59,567 nucleotides of DNA from a virus: positions 1-59,567 of IMG/VR virus record IMGVR_UViG_3300042465_004049. One strand, written 5' to 3'. The notes under the pieces are model-generated. The model had not been told where the DNA came from, did not search any database, and worked only from the letters and a program-made list of their open reading frames with translations. Within the stretch, counting starts at the first letter, position 1, and each line of letters opens with the position of its first letter. Positions 33,758 through 41,891 of this stretch are shown here, in pieces. The position numbers and the translations under genes were made by a program.

Positions 33758-35380
33758 TTATAATTTATTCAACGATTCAATTGCAAATTCAACGTTATTA
33801 ACATATGTTTGTCTGAATTCTTGTATAGCTAATTCCCACATTTCATTATTAGCCGGAATATCTACAAAGAATGAATTAGCTTCAATTGCATTTATCTTTT
33901 CTTCATCCGATAATGTTTGATAGTATTCAGAAAAATCATAATTATATTGCTCTTTCAACGATTTCTGATTAAGTACATTTATTCGAACCAACCGACCTAT
34001 TAATTGTCTTGCGAATTCAGTAAGTGATAGCCCGTCACCATCATCTTTATCAGTTCTCTTTAAAACCATTACTCCACTCATAGTAGGAATATTCATTCCC
34101 ATAGTTCCTTTATGAACGACAAGAATTACGGATAAAGGGTCTTCGTTATTATTTAATTTTCGTTTTAATGAAGTTTCATTTTCTTGTTCAATACTTCCAT
34201 CGGGAGAGTAAGATTCATTTCTACCACTTGTCATAACACATGTTTTAAAATCACCTTCCATTCCCAAATCTAAATAAATTTGATTTACCCTTTCCAATAC
34301 GGAATCTACTTCATATGGATTATCATATCCACTAATAGCACATGATAACAAAAGTGTTTTCTTAACTCCTGTAATTAATTTTGAGTTTTCAATTTCAATA
34401 ATTCTTTCTTTTACTTTATCAAATGTTTCTTCTACCTTTTCTAAATTCAAATATCCATGTTCTTTAATCCATGCCTGTTTTGGTAGTAAAAGTTGCACAG
34501 GACAACTTTTATTTATAATTTGAAAAGTAGTTTTTGAATTATTGATTGCTACTTTTCCAGTTTGTTCACCATTTGGTGTTGCGGTTAAACCAAATACATA
34601 TGGATTGTAACGTGTAATTTCAGATAATAAATTATAGAGGCATGCAGAATAACCATCGGTATTCCAACCTACTACCTTTTTATAAACTTCTGGATTAGTA
34701 CATAACCACGTGTGGGCCTCATCGATAATTATCGCATGTTTTACGTTACTTTTCTTACAATATTTTATAAGATTCTTTCCATTCTTACTTACCAATCCTT
34801 TGTGAGTTGAAATATGGATTACACGATGACCATCTTCTAAAAGTTCAAGTGTACGTTGAGGGTTATCTGAAAAAAACCATTTATTTGTTTGTGCACATAA
34901 TAAAAAATCAATTTCATCTAAAATACCACATTGTGGTGCCGATACTATCACTAATTGAAGATTATGTTTTGGTTTTGACCATTCTGGTATCATATATTTA
35001 GTAATCGTAAATGTTTTACCTTGACCAGTTTTACCAACAATAATACCAATATTATTTGTTATTTTTGGAAATAGAGGTGAATTACAATATGCAATCCAAT
35101 CTTTCCATATAAAATCGATAGGGTCTATCCAACTACTACCTTCTACTTTTTTTAAGTTTCTACCCGGTGTCTGCCAATCTTGATATAAATTTGTCTTGTA
35201 TTGTGCACAATTACCACATAATGTTAAAAGATTATCTGATAAATTATTATTAGGATTACCATCCCAGTGTTCAATTGTTAAAATACCTTTTGAATTGTTA
35301 TCAATTGGTAAGGTATAGGTACATTCATAACCTAATATAGCGTTACAATTTTCACAATATTCTTTTTTACTATACTTCAT
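33758..35380 (-). CDS. HNH-like zinc domain fused to SF2 helicase (UvsW-like)
   Basis: 540 aa. Residues 9-60: CENC, then TIEHWDGNPNNNLSDNLLTL followed by CGNCAQYKT, a treble-clef HNH layout, but the third catalytic His that usually follows the second CxxC is Ala59. Residues 112 onward: IGIIVGKTGQGKTFT (Walker A), HAIIIDEAHTWL (DEAH), FGLTATPNGE (motif III), QLIGRLVRINV (motif VI). UvsW-type helicases of T4 act on recombination intermediates. The fusion may give DNA anchoring or nicking. Own promoter at 35409-35440. Confidence 0.8.
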   Translation of the reverse strand: MKYSKKEYCENCNAILGYECTYTLPIDNNSKGILTIEHWDGNPNNNLSDNLLTLCGNCAQYKTNLYQDWQTPGRNLKKVEGSSWIDPIDFIWKDWIAYCNSPLFPKITNNIGIIVGKTGQGKTFTITKYMIPEWSKPKHNLQLVIVSAPQCGILDEIDFLLCAQTNKWFFSDNPQRTLELLEDGHRVIHISTHKGLVSKNGKNLIKYCKKSNVKHAIIIDEAHTWLCTNPEVYKKVVGWNTDGYSACLYNLLSEITRYNPYVFGLTATPNGEQTGKVAINNSKTTFQIINKSCPVQLLLPKQAWIKEHGYLNLEKVEETFDKVKERIIEIENSKLITGVKKTLLLSCAISGYDNPYEVDSVLERVNQIYLDLGMEGDFKTCVMTSGRNESYSPDGSIEQENETSLKRKLNNNEDPLSVILVVHKGTMGMNIPTMSGVMVLKRTDKDDGDGLSLTEFARQLIGRLVRINVLNQKSLKEQYNYDFSEYYQTLSDEEKINAIEANSFFVDIPANNEMWELAIQEFRQTYVNNVEFAIESLNKL

Positions 35381-35408
35381 ATTTTAAGTTTTATGTTTTA
35401 TTATTAAG

Positions 35409-35440
35409 CTAAGATACGATTATTATCTGATATATCCAAA
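35409..35440 (-). promoter_or_regulatory. Promoter, TTTGG-N19-TATCTTAG
   Basis: Coding-strand TTTGG (35440-35436), 19-nt spacer, TATCTTAG (35416-35409). It lies 29 nt upstream of the HNH-helicase start (35380). The -7 box ends in AG instead of TG, as at two other sites (44556 and 45242). Confidence 0.7.
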
Positions 35441-35451
35441 TATTCTATCGT

Positions 35452-35922
35452 TTATTTTGCCCATTTACCATTAGAAACTATTTGTGCAATAATTCCATAT
35501 ACTGATAGGTCTTGAAAGGTATCTTCTATTGATTCCCCAACTGAATCCTCTTTACTTAGGACTACCAATTGTTTTAATCTTTGGATTTTATCGTTCATTC
35601 TAAACCATAATCCCGTTAGTGATAATTTCTTATCCTCAGCAGTTTCTAATTTAGTACCAACCGAAATATTGTTTGGGCCGTAGTTTGATTGTTTTAGACA
35701 AAACAATTCGTATTGAGTAAACATAAGTCGTTTAAACTCATCCGTCATTTCTGGATATTCTTTTTCGACCTGTTCTATGATTTTGGGATTATCATATTTG
35801 ATAAATGCAACCTCATCATCTTTAGTCTCCAATTTAGGAGCGATGTTCATTTGAAGTTGATTCTTCACCTGTTGGCCTATAATCTTAGGGCCACTTGATT
35901 GTGGGGGTGTGTTTTTTGCCAT
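35452..35922 (-). CDS. Nucleotide modification associated domain 1-like protein (DUF1599/Nmad1)
   Basis: 156 aa. FCLKQSNYGPNNISVG, then LSLTGLWFRMNDKIQRLKQL and GESIEDTFQDLSVYGIIAQI follow the Nmad1 pattern (K..NYG.......R..DKi.Rl.nl...E...Dt..Dl..Y..i). The domain was named for its genomic association with base-modification systems. The N-terminal 40 residues are low-complexity (PPQSSGPK). Promoter 35950-35981 drives it. In this phage it supports the idea of modified DNA. Confidence 0.7.
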   Translation of the reverse strand: MAKNTPPQSSGPKIIGQQVKNQLQMNIAPKLETKDDEVAFIKYDNPKIIEQVEKEYPEMTDEFKRLMFTQYELFCLKQSNYGPNNISVGTKLETAEDKKLSLTGLWFRMNDKIQRLKQLVVLSKEDSVGESIEDTFQDLSVYGIIAQIVSNGKWAK

Positions 35923-35949
35923 TATAACCTTTATTTATTTTTATTAATT

Positions 35950-35981
35950 CAAAGATACGAATAATATTTCGTATTACCAAA
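35950..35981 (-). promoter_or_regulatory. Promoter, TTTGG-N19-TATCTTTG
   Basis: Coding-strand TTTGG (35981-35977), spacer TAATACGAAATATTATTCG, TATCTTTG (35957-35950). The spacer plus box contains the perfect 7-bp inverted repeat ATACGAA...TTCGTAT, the best palindrome of the set. Lies 28 nt upstream of the Nmad1-like gene. Confidence 0.8.
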
Positions 35982-35982
35982 T

Positions 35983-36393
35983 TTATTGAGGAGTATTTTC
36001 AGAAGTTTCTATCACTTCAAAAATTCTTGTACTAAGTTTCTTAGTTCCTTCGGTATTTGTCACTATAATAGTGTTTCTAAATTTTTCCCAATCTATCTCA
36101 AAACTCTTATCTAATTTACCACCATTTTCCTCTTTAACTAATTCATTTAGGGCGTTGATTGTATATAAGGTATTAGATTGTTTTTTTCTATGTACTAAAA
36201 TAGTATCTTTTAGTGGAGTAGATGGTTTATATTGAGTATCTATATTGTATGTAATATATAATTCATCTAAGTTAGATTTATTCTGAAGCACGTATATGTA
36301 ATTATAAACAATTGTATATGTTTGTCTAATTTTTTCTAGTATGGTTTGTAACTCATCTCTTTTTGTAAAGGTACACAATAATTGTGTTTGCAT
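35983..36393 (-). CDS. Hypothetical protein (136 aa)
   Basis: MQTQLLCTFTKRDELQTILE followed by KIRQTYTIVYNYIYVLQNKS and DELYITYNID looks like a small alpha/beta domain also seen, as far as I know, in uncharacterised proteins of marine T4-like phages. The start is preceded by AATAGGAGAGAATCG, a good SD. No function can be given. Confidence 0.6.
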   Translation of the reverse strand: MQTQLLCTFTKRDELQTILEKIRQTYTIVYNYIYVLQNKSNLDELYITYNIDTQYKPSTPLKDTILVHRKKQSNTLYTINALNELVKEENGGKLDKSFEIDWEKFRNTIIVTNTEGTKKLSTRIFEVIETSENTPQ

Positions 36394-36424
36394 CGATTCT
36401 CTCCTATTTTTTTATACTCTCTAC

Positions 36425-36458
36425 AATAAGTATAAAAAACGAAATCGAAAGACTTATT
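36425..36458 (-). repeat. Inverted repeat downstream of the 747-aa gene
   Basis: AATAAGT and ACTTATT arms (7 bp) are separated by 20 nt containing CGATTTCGTTTTTT on the coding strand. Could be a weak terminator or an operator for the 136-aa gene. No strong stem followed by a T-run is seen. Confidence 0.3.
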
Positions 36459-36466
36459 TACTGATA

Positions 36467-38710
36467 CTAGTCATCTAAATCATCACCACTTTCGGTATCG
36501 TATGCAGTATTTTCATTATCTACCATTGTATCTGGAACTTTCCCATCACCTGTGAATGAATATTGTGGCCCACCTCCTGCTCTACCTGCAGTTCTTCTAG
36601 TTCTATATGTAATCGAATAATCATTAGGTTCATTTGTACCTTTATCAGTTACAAAATGTGGTTCACCATTATCATCATAATATTGTTTATTATGTTCTAA
36701 TCCGTATCCATCTGAAGTTCTAATACTATTCGCATCGTTAATCATACAAAGTGCAACTTCAACAGGTACTTCTCCTTTTTTATTACGAGCATTACCTACA
36801 TTATTTTTACCTATTAATTTTTCAATTTTTTCTTCGGTCATTATTTTACCCATCCTAGTCGCATATTCCTTATCGATTCCAGCCAACCTTTTACCAAACT
36901 CTTCCCAATATTTATCTTTACTAGGAAATGAAGTTGATGCCATTTCCTGTTTTATTTTTTCAATTTCAGATGTGTATTCTGCTATAATAGTAGCATATTC
37001 ATTTAATTCTTTTTCATCGAATACCCCTGTTAATCCAATTTCACCTAATGAATTTATTACGAATTTTTTAGTTTTATCGATAGTTTCCTCTTTAGTATCT
37101 CCTCTATATAGTTCATCATTTAATACTAATAAATGACCACCTTCTCCTAAATACTGACCAGTCATTTCTCTTTTGTTTGGGTCTGGATGTACCGATTGAA
37201 TAGCTTTTGCATTTGCAGGGCAACCATACGTTCTACCTGATTTACCAAACTTACAACTAATCAATGAAACCATACCACTACCATCTTTCATAATAACATC
37301 TCCTGCTGGGAAATTACCCTTAGATGGTAAGTACACTTCTTCTCCTCTTGCCAATAGGGTTTCATATAAACGATTTTCAGCTAATTGTTTCATTACCGCA
37401 GAAGCAGCATCTGCATCTGCCTCGTGTAAATCAACCATCATTTGATTATAAGACTCATCAATTGCTGTAGCTAATTCTTCAGATGGTGATTCGTATTTAT
37501 CTAATAGACTTTGTAATCTATTTTTATGATTTTGTAACGCAGAAACAAATTTTTCATCAATTTCACCATTCTTAGACATGTCAGTTGCGACTTGAATTGT
37601 TCTATCTAATGCCGGATTTTTAAAACTTTGTTCCAAATATTCTTTTGAGTATTTATTACTCGGCATTTTAGGATTTCCACTCTCATCCATAACTGAAAAG
37701 AATCCCCATAATGATTCATTTACTCTACTTAAAATTGGATTACTTTGGAAAAATTCCTTTACTTGTTTATATTTTTTTGGATTTGCTTCGTTTTCTTTAC
37801 CTAAATCCGGTTTAGCTGCGGATGATAATTTATCCTTAATACCCTTTTGATTATGTTCTCTTACTTCCGCGTGTTGTTTTACTCTATTAACTAATTCTGC
37901 TGCTGATGCAGTTCCTGCTTTTCCTGAAATGATTTTTCGATTTCCACCCAATGCATTAAAATATGCTTTAGTTCCGTTATCATTGGTAGAGAATTTCATA
38001 TTATCCACTAACCATTGTGCACTCTCTTTTTTTAATTCATCTGATGAATTCTCATCATAAAGATTTTCAATTCTACTTAATGCTTCATTTACTAATTCCT
38101 GTTGTTGTGCATTTAGAAATTGGGTATTTTCACCAATTCTTCTTTGAAAATCATTTATAGCAGATTGGTCTTTTTTAGAATATTTTCGATTGGATTCTCT
38201 AGCTGCTTTCTCCGATGCTTCTTTCTCTTTCTTAAATCGTTCTTGAGATTGAGGGTCTTGTAATGAAGTTCCCTTTTCCGGTTCTGCAGGTGGTTGTTCA
38301 CCCCCTACCGCTTGACCTTCTTCCCCGTTACCTTTTTCCTGTGGTTTAGCGTTTGGATTGTTAGTTGGTCCGCCCTCTTCACCAGCTTTATTTTTTTGTT
38401 TTTCATATTCATCATCACTTACCGGTGAATATTTTCCATTATCATCTTTTTTAAATTTCTGTGCACCTTCTTTACCTTCATCACTTACTTTTACATAGAA
38501 TCCCTGTCCAACGTGTTTGTATTGAGCATCTTCTTCTCCACCTTCGGTTAAATTTTGGATTAGTTCCGATTCCATTGAACTCAAACCCCATTCTGATAGA
38601 ATATCTGATATTAGGTCTTGATGTTCTTTTTTAGCGAGTATAGGATACCCTTCGGTACTCCTATAAGAAAGTTCACGTAATAATTTATTGAAAAATTGAT
38701 TTGAAGTCAT
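36467..38710 (-). CDS. Large uncharacterised protein (747 aa), possibly nuclease- or virion-related
   Basis: Not recognised. An N-terminal helical domain (FFNKLLRELSYRSTEGYPIL) is followed by a long charged low-complexity stretch (about 75-190), then helical regions. Around residues 460-520: LPSKGNFPAGDVIMKDGSGM followed by VSLISCKFGKSGRTYGCPAN, where GDVI and SxK could be the D...ExK-like core of a PD-(D/E)XK nuclease with Ser in place of Glu; this is uncertain. Ends acidic (DTESGDDLDD). Promoter 38732-38763 and strong transcript position suggest middle expression. Confidence 0.6.
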   Translation of the reverse strand: MTSNQFFNKLLRELSYRSTEGYPILAKKEHQDLISDILSEWGLSSMESELIQNLTEGGEEDAQYKHVGQGFYVKVSDEGKEGAQKFKKDDNGKYSPVSDDEYEKQKNKAGEEGGPTNNPNAKPQEKGNGEEGQAVGGEQPPAEPEKGTSLQDPQSQERFKKEKEASEKAARESNRKYSKKDQSAINDFQRRIGENTQFLNAQQQELVNEALSRIENLYDENSSDELKKESAQWLVDNMKFSTNDNGTKAYFNALGGNRKIISGKAGTASAAELVNRVKQHAEVREHNQKGIKDKLSSAAKPDLGKENEANPKKYKQVKEFFQSNPILSRVNESLWGFFSVMDESGNPKMPSNKYSKEYLEQSFKNPALDRTIQVATDMSKNGEIDEKFVSALQNHKNRLQSLLDKYESPSEELATAIDESYNQMMVDLHEADADAASAVMKQLAENRLYETLLARGEEVYLPSKGNFPAGDVIMKDGSGMVSLISCKFGKSGRTYGCPANAKAIQSVHPDPNKREMTGQYLGEGGHLLVLNDELYRGDTKEETIDKTKKFVINSLGEIGLTGVFDEKELNEYATIIAEYTSEIEKIKQEMASTSFPSKDKYWEEFGKRLAGIDKEYATRMGKIMTEEKIEKLIGKNNVGNARNKKGEVPVEVALCMINDANSIRTSDGYGLEHNKQYYDDNGEPHFVTDKGTNEPNDYSITYRTRRTAGRAGGGPQYSFTGDGKVPDTMVDNENTAYDTESGDDLDD

Positions 38711-38731
38711 TTTTATTTTTTTTACCCATTA

Positions 38732-38763
38732 CAAATATACAAAAAATATTTCGGTTTTCCTAA
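38732..38763 (-). promoter_or_regulatory. Promoter, TTAGG-N19-TATATTTG
   Basis: Coding-strand TTAGG (38763-38759), 19-nt spacer, TATATTTG (38739-38732), 22 nt before the 747-aa start at 38710. Farther upstream (about 38774-38785) is an extra TATTTATATAAATA palindrome; the region 38711-38827 has no gene. Confidence 0.7.
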
Positions 38764-38827
38764 TTTATCTTTGCTTATTTATATAAATATCCATATTCCG
38801 AATTATATCCCGTAAGTTGTTTTTATG

Positions 38828-39445
38828 TTAAGATACATTTAGTTGTACATAATCAACCCATGGGCCGTGATTACCATTCCAGTTTCCTACATCTTGTCCG
38901 GTTATTCGAACTTCTACGGATGCTATTGTATCAAATGTTGCCGGAATTTCACTTCTATCTAAAGTCAATGTTACATCGGTATAGTTCAAAGGAGCGATAC
39001 TTTGATTTGTTGTTTTTGTTACAAGGGTTGTTCCACCGGAGTTTTTAAATAATAATGTAAAATTATAAGTATCATTATTATTTGGGCCGTTGTTCTCACG
39101 TTTAATATTAACAATTCCAGTAAAAGAATTTGCAGTAGAAACATAACTACTAACATTTACAGATTGACTAACTGTTCTACTTACATATGTGAAGTACAAT
39201 ACTCCATTTAAAACTGCAGCTTGATTTGATGAATAAAAATCCCATGTTCCAAATCCACCACTTGCTGTCCATCCCGTTGTTCCGGAACTAAAGTCAGAAT
39301 TGGTTAATAATTGTGTTGTAGTTGGTGATGATACTACCGAACCTGATATAATTGCTTTACCAACAAAATCACCAAATGCTAAATTCTTACCACTTGTAGA
39401 TGTTTTTAATTCAGTTATTATTCCGTTTGTTAATACTATTGCCAT
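38828..39445 (-). CDS. Putative carbohydrate-binding/virion-surface protein (205 aa)
   Basis: A beta-rich sequence with S/T/G/N: TQLLTNSDFSSGTTGWTASG followed by FGTWDF resembles the start of CBM4/9/22-type jelly-roll domains (N-x-D-F-...-W). ITGQDVGNWNGNHGPWVDYV is near the C-terminus, as in such folds. The N-terminus MAIVLTNGIITELKTSTSGK is not a signal peptide. Likely a virion adhesin or glycan-binding protein. AAGGAAAAACAAA is the SD. Confidence 0.55.
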   Translation of the reverse strand: MAIVLTNGIITELKTSTSGKNLAFGDFVGKAIISGSVVSSPTTTQLLTNSDFSSGTTGWTASGGFGTWDFYSSNQAAVLNGVLYFTYVSRTVSQSVNVSSYVSTANSFTGIVNIKRENNGPNNNDTYNFTLLFKNSGGTTLVTKTTNQSIAPLNYTDVTLTLDRSEIPATFDTIASVEVRITGQDVGNWNGNHGPWVDYVQLNVS

Positions 39446-39456
39446 TTTGTTTTTCC

Positions 39457-40122
39457 TTATTTTTGTTTGAATTTAAACCCTGTTAGTTTTTCAATATCCG
39501 AAACCTCTACTTTATTATTATTTATACCATCTGGTTTAGATAAGTCGTTCTCAAATAAAAACGCAAACCATTCTTTATTTCTAACTACATAAAAAACTTT
39601 CCAACATTGTGTCGGTACGGAAATCTTTCCTATCTTTTTTAACTCACCCACATTTCCTGCCCACACATGAACGGAATCTGATATTAGAGCAACATCTCTT
39701 GTTAGGGTTTCTAAGGATTTCCAATCTCCCGCATTTAATCTATGGTATTGTGCTACCATATTTGAATAATAGAAACTTTCATCTTGTATCGCCGGAGTTT
39801 GACATTGATTTGATTTTGCCGGCATTAGATGACCTCTATCAAATCCACTTCCTACATAATCGTTTCCAATATTGGTTTCGTTTGGTAAAAGGGGGTCGGG
39901 TTTAAAATTATCTTTACGTGGAATTGGATTTGGACAACCAATTTTTGCTTTGGTTTCCCACCATTCTACTAAGACAGGATATCTTTTTGATTTACTAAAG
40001 TGTGAGGTGTAATTTGTGTGTTTTAAAACCACTACATCTTGTGCGAATGTTACAATTGTAACGAATGATAGCATCAACGTCATTAACGTAATCCCCACTA
40101 TTGTTCCTAAATTTTTTCTCAT
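39457..40122 (-). CDS. Secreted DNA/RNA non-specific endonuclease (NUC1 family)
   Basis: 221 aa. N-terminal signal peptide: basic MRKN, hydrophobic IVGITLMTLMLSFVTIVTFA, cut expected near residue 27. GFDRGHLMPAKS contains the DRGH catalytic motif (His98), and ESFYYSNMVAQYHRLNAGDW KSLE the conserved Asn and W..LE of NUC1 nucleases. Mg-dependent cleavage of DNA and RNA in periplasm or outside. A possible late promoter (TATTTATATAC, 40146-40155) lies upstream. Confidence 0.9.
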   Translation of the reverse strand: MRKNLGTIVGITLMTLMLSFVTIVTFAQDVVVLKHTNYTSHFSKSKRYPVLVEWWETKAKIGCPNPIPRKDNFKPDPLLPNETNIGNDYVGSGFDRGHLMPAKSNQCQTPAIQDESFYYSNMVAQYHRLNAGDWKSLETLTRDVALISDSVHVWAGNVGELKKIGKISVPTQCWKVFYVVRNKEWFAFLFENDLSKPDGINNNKVEVSDIEKLTGFKFKQK

Positions 40123-40145
40123 ATACTAACTTTTCTCGTTTAGTA

Positions 40146-40155
40146 TATAAATATT
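40146..40155 (-). promoter_or_regulatory. TATATTTATA-type element upstream of the nuclease gene
   Basis: Coding-strand AATATTTATATAC, 24 nt before the start at 40122, without a TTTGG box 19 nt upstream. It fits the putative late promoter class. Confidence 0.45.
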
Positions 40156-41416
40156 AAATTTTAGAGTAATCCATGCCCCAACTCGCCTTAATTGGGAAGC
40201 CAAAACTTTCGAGCACGATTTTAATCCCCTTTGCAGACTCCATCCCCCAATTCAGAGGATACTCAAAGAGGAATGAATCATAGAGATATAGAACCGGTAG
40301 TGGAAGGTCGGATGCTTTTAATTTGTGGATGACTTCCATATTAAATTCCGTTTCGGTTGCTTGAAGGAGATAATTGAATGCCTTTTGTGGGGTTAGCCCT
40401 TCAATCCATTCGATAGGGATTTTACGCCCCTTTCCGGTTTGTATCCATCCTCTCTCCAATGAACCGATATGGAGTTTTTGAATGAACTCATCAACCTTTT
40501 GGAAAAATGGGATACTCCTATCCTCCTCACTCACTCCACCATAAAGAATCCTAAAGGTTCGAGCCTTTGAGTCCTCATAGGAACAACCATATTGGTCTGC
40601 CAACCATTGGTGGACGGAAGTGGTTGGAAGGTCATACCCAATCAACTTGCCAATAATTCGAACGTGATACGCATCGTAATCCATCCCTAAAAACATCGTT
40701 CCATCACGGGGAATAAAAACTTCTCTCGAACCATCCTTCTTATTCAATGCACCGAAATTGATGCCACCATGTCGATTGGAGGGACGGGAGGTTAGGGTAT
40801 AGGGATTGTATTCTGTCCAAATGATTTCATTATGGAGGTGTTTAGTATTGGAAGGCCATCTATCAATAAATTTTTTGTAGTCGACGTGGAGTCCCATTCG
40901 TTCAATATCTGAAAGGATAGGAATCATCGTATCATCAATCCACAAATCGTTTGTTGTATAAGGGATATCTTTACTAATAAGGTTTAATACCTCTACCCAC
41001 TTCATTATAGGGAAACTTTTACCCAAATCATCTCTTATACCCAAACGAGTATAAAAGTTCAGGGCAGGTTCTAAAAGGGTGTTATATGGGATTGTTTTAT
41101 TATGGAGGAAAAAGGATTCAGTTTCCAAATCATATAGGGATTGAATACCCAAATTCGTTTGTAGCAATCCCTTCTTATTCCACACTTTTTTAGGTTGTGT
41201 AGATTCACTAAGGTCAATTGTAATCGGTTCACAATCGGTATGGTCAAATGGAATTACCCATTCTCCCTTTGTTTCGAATCGGACATAGAGAAACGATATA
41301 TAGGTATTCATTGGATGCTTTTCCAAATCAGCCCATATAGGAAAAACTATTGAGGTATGATTACCCCAATAGTTTAAAAACTCTTGAACTTCTTGTTCGG
41401 TTTCTACTATAATCAT
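40154..41416 (-). CDS. Family A DNA polymerase-like protein (palm/fingers), 420 aa
   Basis: TEYNPYTLTSRPSNRHGGIN followed by FGALNKKDGSREVFIP is the pol I template/primer-grip region. Motif A: FLGMDYDAYHVRIIGKL (D246). Motif B: SKARTFRILYGG, where K284 and the final YG match the K...F...YG of helix O. Motif C: LYLYDSFLFEYP (D380) in place of HDE. No proofreading exonuclease signature is clear in the first 150 aa. It is a second polymerase beside gp43, of unrelated family; motif A lacks the usual Glu, so activity is uncertain. Own promoter upstream. Confidence 0.82.
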   Translation of the reverse strand: MIIVETEQEVQEFLNYWGNHTSIVFPIWADLEKHPMNTYISFLYVRFETKGEWVIPFDHTDCEPITIDLSESTQPKKVWNKKGLLQTNLGIQSLYDLETESFFLHNKTIPYNTLLEPALNFYTRLGIRDDLGKSFPIMKWVEVLNLISKDIPYTTNDLWIDDTMIPILSDIERMGLHVDYKKFIDRWPSNTKHLHNEIIWTEYNPYTLTSRPSNRHGGINFGALNKKDGSREVFIPRDGTMFLGMDYDAYHVRIIGKLIGYDLPTTSVHQWLADQYGCSYEDSKARTFRILYGGVSEEDRSIPFFQKVDEFIQKLHIGSLERGWIQTGKGRKIPIEWIEGLTPQKAFNYLLQATETEFNMEVIHKLKASDLPLPVLYLYDSFLFEYPLNWGMESAKGIKIVLESFGFPIKASWGMDYSKI

Positions 41417-41420
41417 TTTA

Positions 41421-41452
41421 CAAAGATACGAAAAATTAGTTAGATTTCCAAA
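41421..41452 (-). promoter_or_regulatory. Promoter, TTTGG-N19-TATCTTTG
   Basis: Coding-strand TTTGG (41452-41448), 19-nt spacer, TATCTTTG (41428-41421). Ends 5 nt before the ATG of the pol A-like gene (41416), so the mRNA leader would be very short or absent. Confidence 0.75.
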
Positions 41453-41762
41453 ATTGATACCATTTTTTATTTTTTACATCCGGTTTTGCAAATGGTTGGG
41501 TGTTATCCCAAACATTTACTATACCCCCATACCTTACACTCATCATTTGACAAAAGATTTGATGATATTCAGGTGGTATTCCTTCAAAATCTGCTTTGAT
41601 TGATACATCTAATGATATACGGTCATCATCACCAACTATTAACCTCAAATGGTCTCTCATTTCAATAATGGTGCTCGTTTTCATTGTCAGATAACTCGCA
41701 TCTCCAATATAAAATTCACTTTTCTTTTCGTTACTACTCACTTGTTTCTGTTTTTTCTTCAA
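41436..41762 (-). CDS. Hypothetical protein (108 aa)
   Basis: Not recognised. Lysine-rich N-terminus (KKKQKQVSSNEKKSE), a mid region MKTSTIIEMRDHLRLIVGDD DRISLDV, and a C-terminus KKWYQFWKSN. No membrane segment. Start overlaps the small ORF at 41734-41883 by 29 nt. Unknown function. Confidence 0.5.
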   Translation of the reverse strand: MKKKQKQVSSNEKKSEFYIGDASYLTMKTSTIIEMRDHLRLIVGDDDRISLDVSIKADFEGIPPEYHQIFCQMMSVRYGGIVNVWDNTQPFAKPDVKNKKWYQFWKSN

Positions 41763-41883
41763 TGACCAAATATTTCTTATCCTTATGTTCTTTGATTATA
41801 CCTGTTTGGATTAATTTATCTACCATTTTTGGATTTTGTTGTACCAATAACATAATGGTTTGTTCCATATAGATTATTTTCAT
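41734..41883 (-). CDS. Possible small protein (49 aa)
   Basis: ATG at 41883 (or 41868) to TAG at 41734. Sequence MEQTIMLLVQQNPKMVDKLI then QTGIIKEHKDKKYLVIEEKT is helix-strand like and not low complexity. It occupies a stretch otherwise without gene and is in the operon frame spacing. Evidence is only coding-like composition, so confidence is moderate. Confidence 0.45.
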   Translation of the reverse strand: MKIIYMEQTIMLLVQQNPKMVDKLIQTGIIKEHKDKKYLVIEEKTETSE

Positions 41884-41891
41884 ATCTAATT

